Shown: piece after piece, positions 63,401-64,000 of the stretch | Layout: each line of letters begins with the position of its first letter | Numbering within the stretch: position 1 is the first letter of the stretch | Source of the DNA: Anoxynatronum buryatiense | GTDB taxonomy: Bacteria; Bacillota; Clostridia; Peptostreptococcales; Tindalliaceae | Assembly: GCF_900182905.1 (NCBI RefSeq) | Contig: NZ_FXUF01000010.1 | Location: 1-64,000, forward strand | Length of the DNA: 64,000 nt | Direction: 5' to 3' | Made by a program: the position numbers and the translations under genes | The notes under the pieces: generated by a model | Database searches by the model: none | What the model was told of the DNA's origin: nothing | Seen by the model: only the letters and a program-made list of their open reading frames with translations

Positions 63401-64000
63401 TTAAGGCATCAACGACTGTCCGGTGTCTGTCCATGTGAAATTTTCGAGAATAACATGAGCTCTGGCTTCAAGTCCATCGCCGTATTCCCAGGGGTAATGA
63501 ATATCAATGTGAAAGAACCGACCGTCATGCTGCCCTGCATAGATGGCTCCTGTATACGCATCGTCCATGAAAAAGTATTCCCGCAGTGTCCAGTCATACA
63601 TCAGCTCTTCCGGAAGCTTTTTTTCAACCCATTCCACTTCCCGGGATACAAGAAGCCCATTATCTCCCGTCAAAAGATCAAAGAAAGCCTCAGAAGTCAC
63701 CACTGCATCGGCATGATAGAAGGTGACGGCCACATACGCTTCAGGATTTGGGTTGCCGCCATAGTTGGTGATAAAGCGAACGCCATCGGCTTCACCTGAG
63801 TCTGCTGTTTCAGCCACCATGTCTTCTGTATAATAGGTGTGGAAGGGGAGGCCTGATTCCCTGAACAAATGAATCACCACCGGTTCTTCCATTCCTTCAA
63901 TGAGAAACACCGTTTCGATGGTTTCCGGTAATTCTGCCGGTGTTTCTGCAACGGGTTCAACCGGGGCCGGTTCTTCCGCCGGCATCTCTTCGGTTGGTAT
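63401..64000 (-). CDS. Partial exported/lipoprotein-like protein, unknown function
   Basis: The frame is open to the window edge (I-P-T-E-E before the first Met at 63985), so the 5' end is missing. The visible 199 residues begin with a Pro/Glu/Ala-rich linker (about 25 residues), as after a lipoprotein or signal anchor. The rest is a mixed domain with HLFRESGLPFHTYYTED, NYGGNPNPEAYVAV and DAYTGAIYAGQHDGRFFHID. I do not recognise the family. It lies 56 bases upstream of the redoxin gene and could share its transcript. Confidence 0.6.
   Translation of the reverse strand: MPTEEMPAEEPAPVEPVAETPAELPETIETVFLIEGMEEPVVIHLFRESGLPFHTYYTEDMVAETADSGEADGVRFITNYGGNPNPEAYVAVTFYHADAVVTSEAFFDLLTGDNGLLVSREVEWVEKKLPEELMYDWTLREYFFMDDAYTGAIYAGQHDGRFFHIDIHYPWEYGDGLEARAHVILENFTWTDTGQSLMP

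Overview
The window looks like chromosomal DNA of a Gram-positive, probably anaerobic, Clostridia-type bacterium. The support is lipoproteins with lipoboxes, an HPr with both His15 and Ser46, a pcrA-ligA pair, a PepV-type dipeptidase, copper-amine-oxidase-like (CuAO) wall domains, strong AGGAGG-type ribosome sites with frequent GTG/TTG starts, a GEMM-I cyclic-di-GMP riboswitch, and an apparent selenoprotein. The species cannot be named from sequence alone. No phage, CRISPR array or intact insertion sequence was seen.

Layout: 1-1230 is mostly non-coding, with repeats that may be insertion-sequence debris, a small membrane protein, and a c-di-GMP riboswitch plus terminator leading into a secreted Fn3/CuAO surface protein (1228-2754). 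2861-6376 holds a lipoprotein, a membrane GGDEF protein and a soluble CZB chemoreceptor. 6672-11001 is a catabolic/transport operon (YczE-like membrane protein, M20 amidohydrolase, APC permease, metal-dependent cyclase). 11292-15352 is a sugar ABC importer, divergent from a Gfo/Idh/MocA dehydrogenase (15872-16918) that is followed by mscL. 17582-26916 is a signalling block: two very large hybrid histidine kinases around an HD-GYP response regulator. A calcium-type P-ATPase and a DUF1003 protein follow.

31001-39184 is a tightly coupled operon joining an S66 LD-carboxypeptidase, a complete peptide ABC importer and an M20 dipeptidase; it reads as a system for scavenging cell-wall peptides. 39682-40166 is a five-tRNA operon (transcription order Gly-TCC, His, Gln, Gly-GCC, Arg-TCG) with promoter and terminator. 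40235-42698 is housekeeping (phosphodiesterase, XTP pyrophosphatase, RNase PH, UPF0316 protein). 42744-44969 is a wall amidase. 45108-49624 holds an AIR-synthase-like protein, a TIGR01906 membrane protein, a ketopantoate-reductase-like enzyme and a ThiX/ThiZ-like ABC pair with an MTH1187-type thiamine-binding protein. 49695-54209 is ligA-pcrA, then a REC-PAS-GGDEF regulator, a CCA-adding-type enzyme, a lipoprotein and an ECF sigma/anti-sigma pair. 59642-64000 has an MFS transporter, HPr, a MalY/PatB-type C-S lyase, a membrane-anchored redoxin with an in-frame UGA (U-S-I-C motif) followed by a SECIS-like hairpin, and the 3' part of another exported protein.

Cyclic-di-GMP is a recurring theme: two GGDEF enzymes that keep the RxxD inhibitory site, one HD-GYP phosphodiesterase, and a c-di-GMP riboswitch on a surface protein. 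The two most notable items are the putative selenocysteine redoxin (62736-63344) and the riboswitch-controlled surface protein with a translationally coupled leader peptide.
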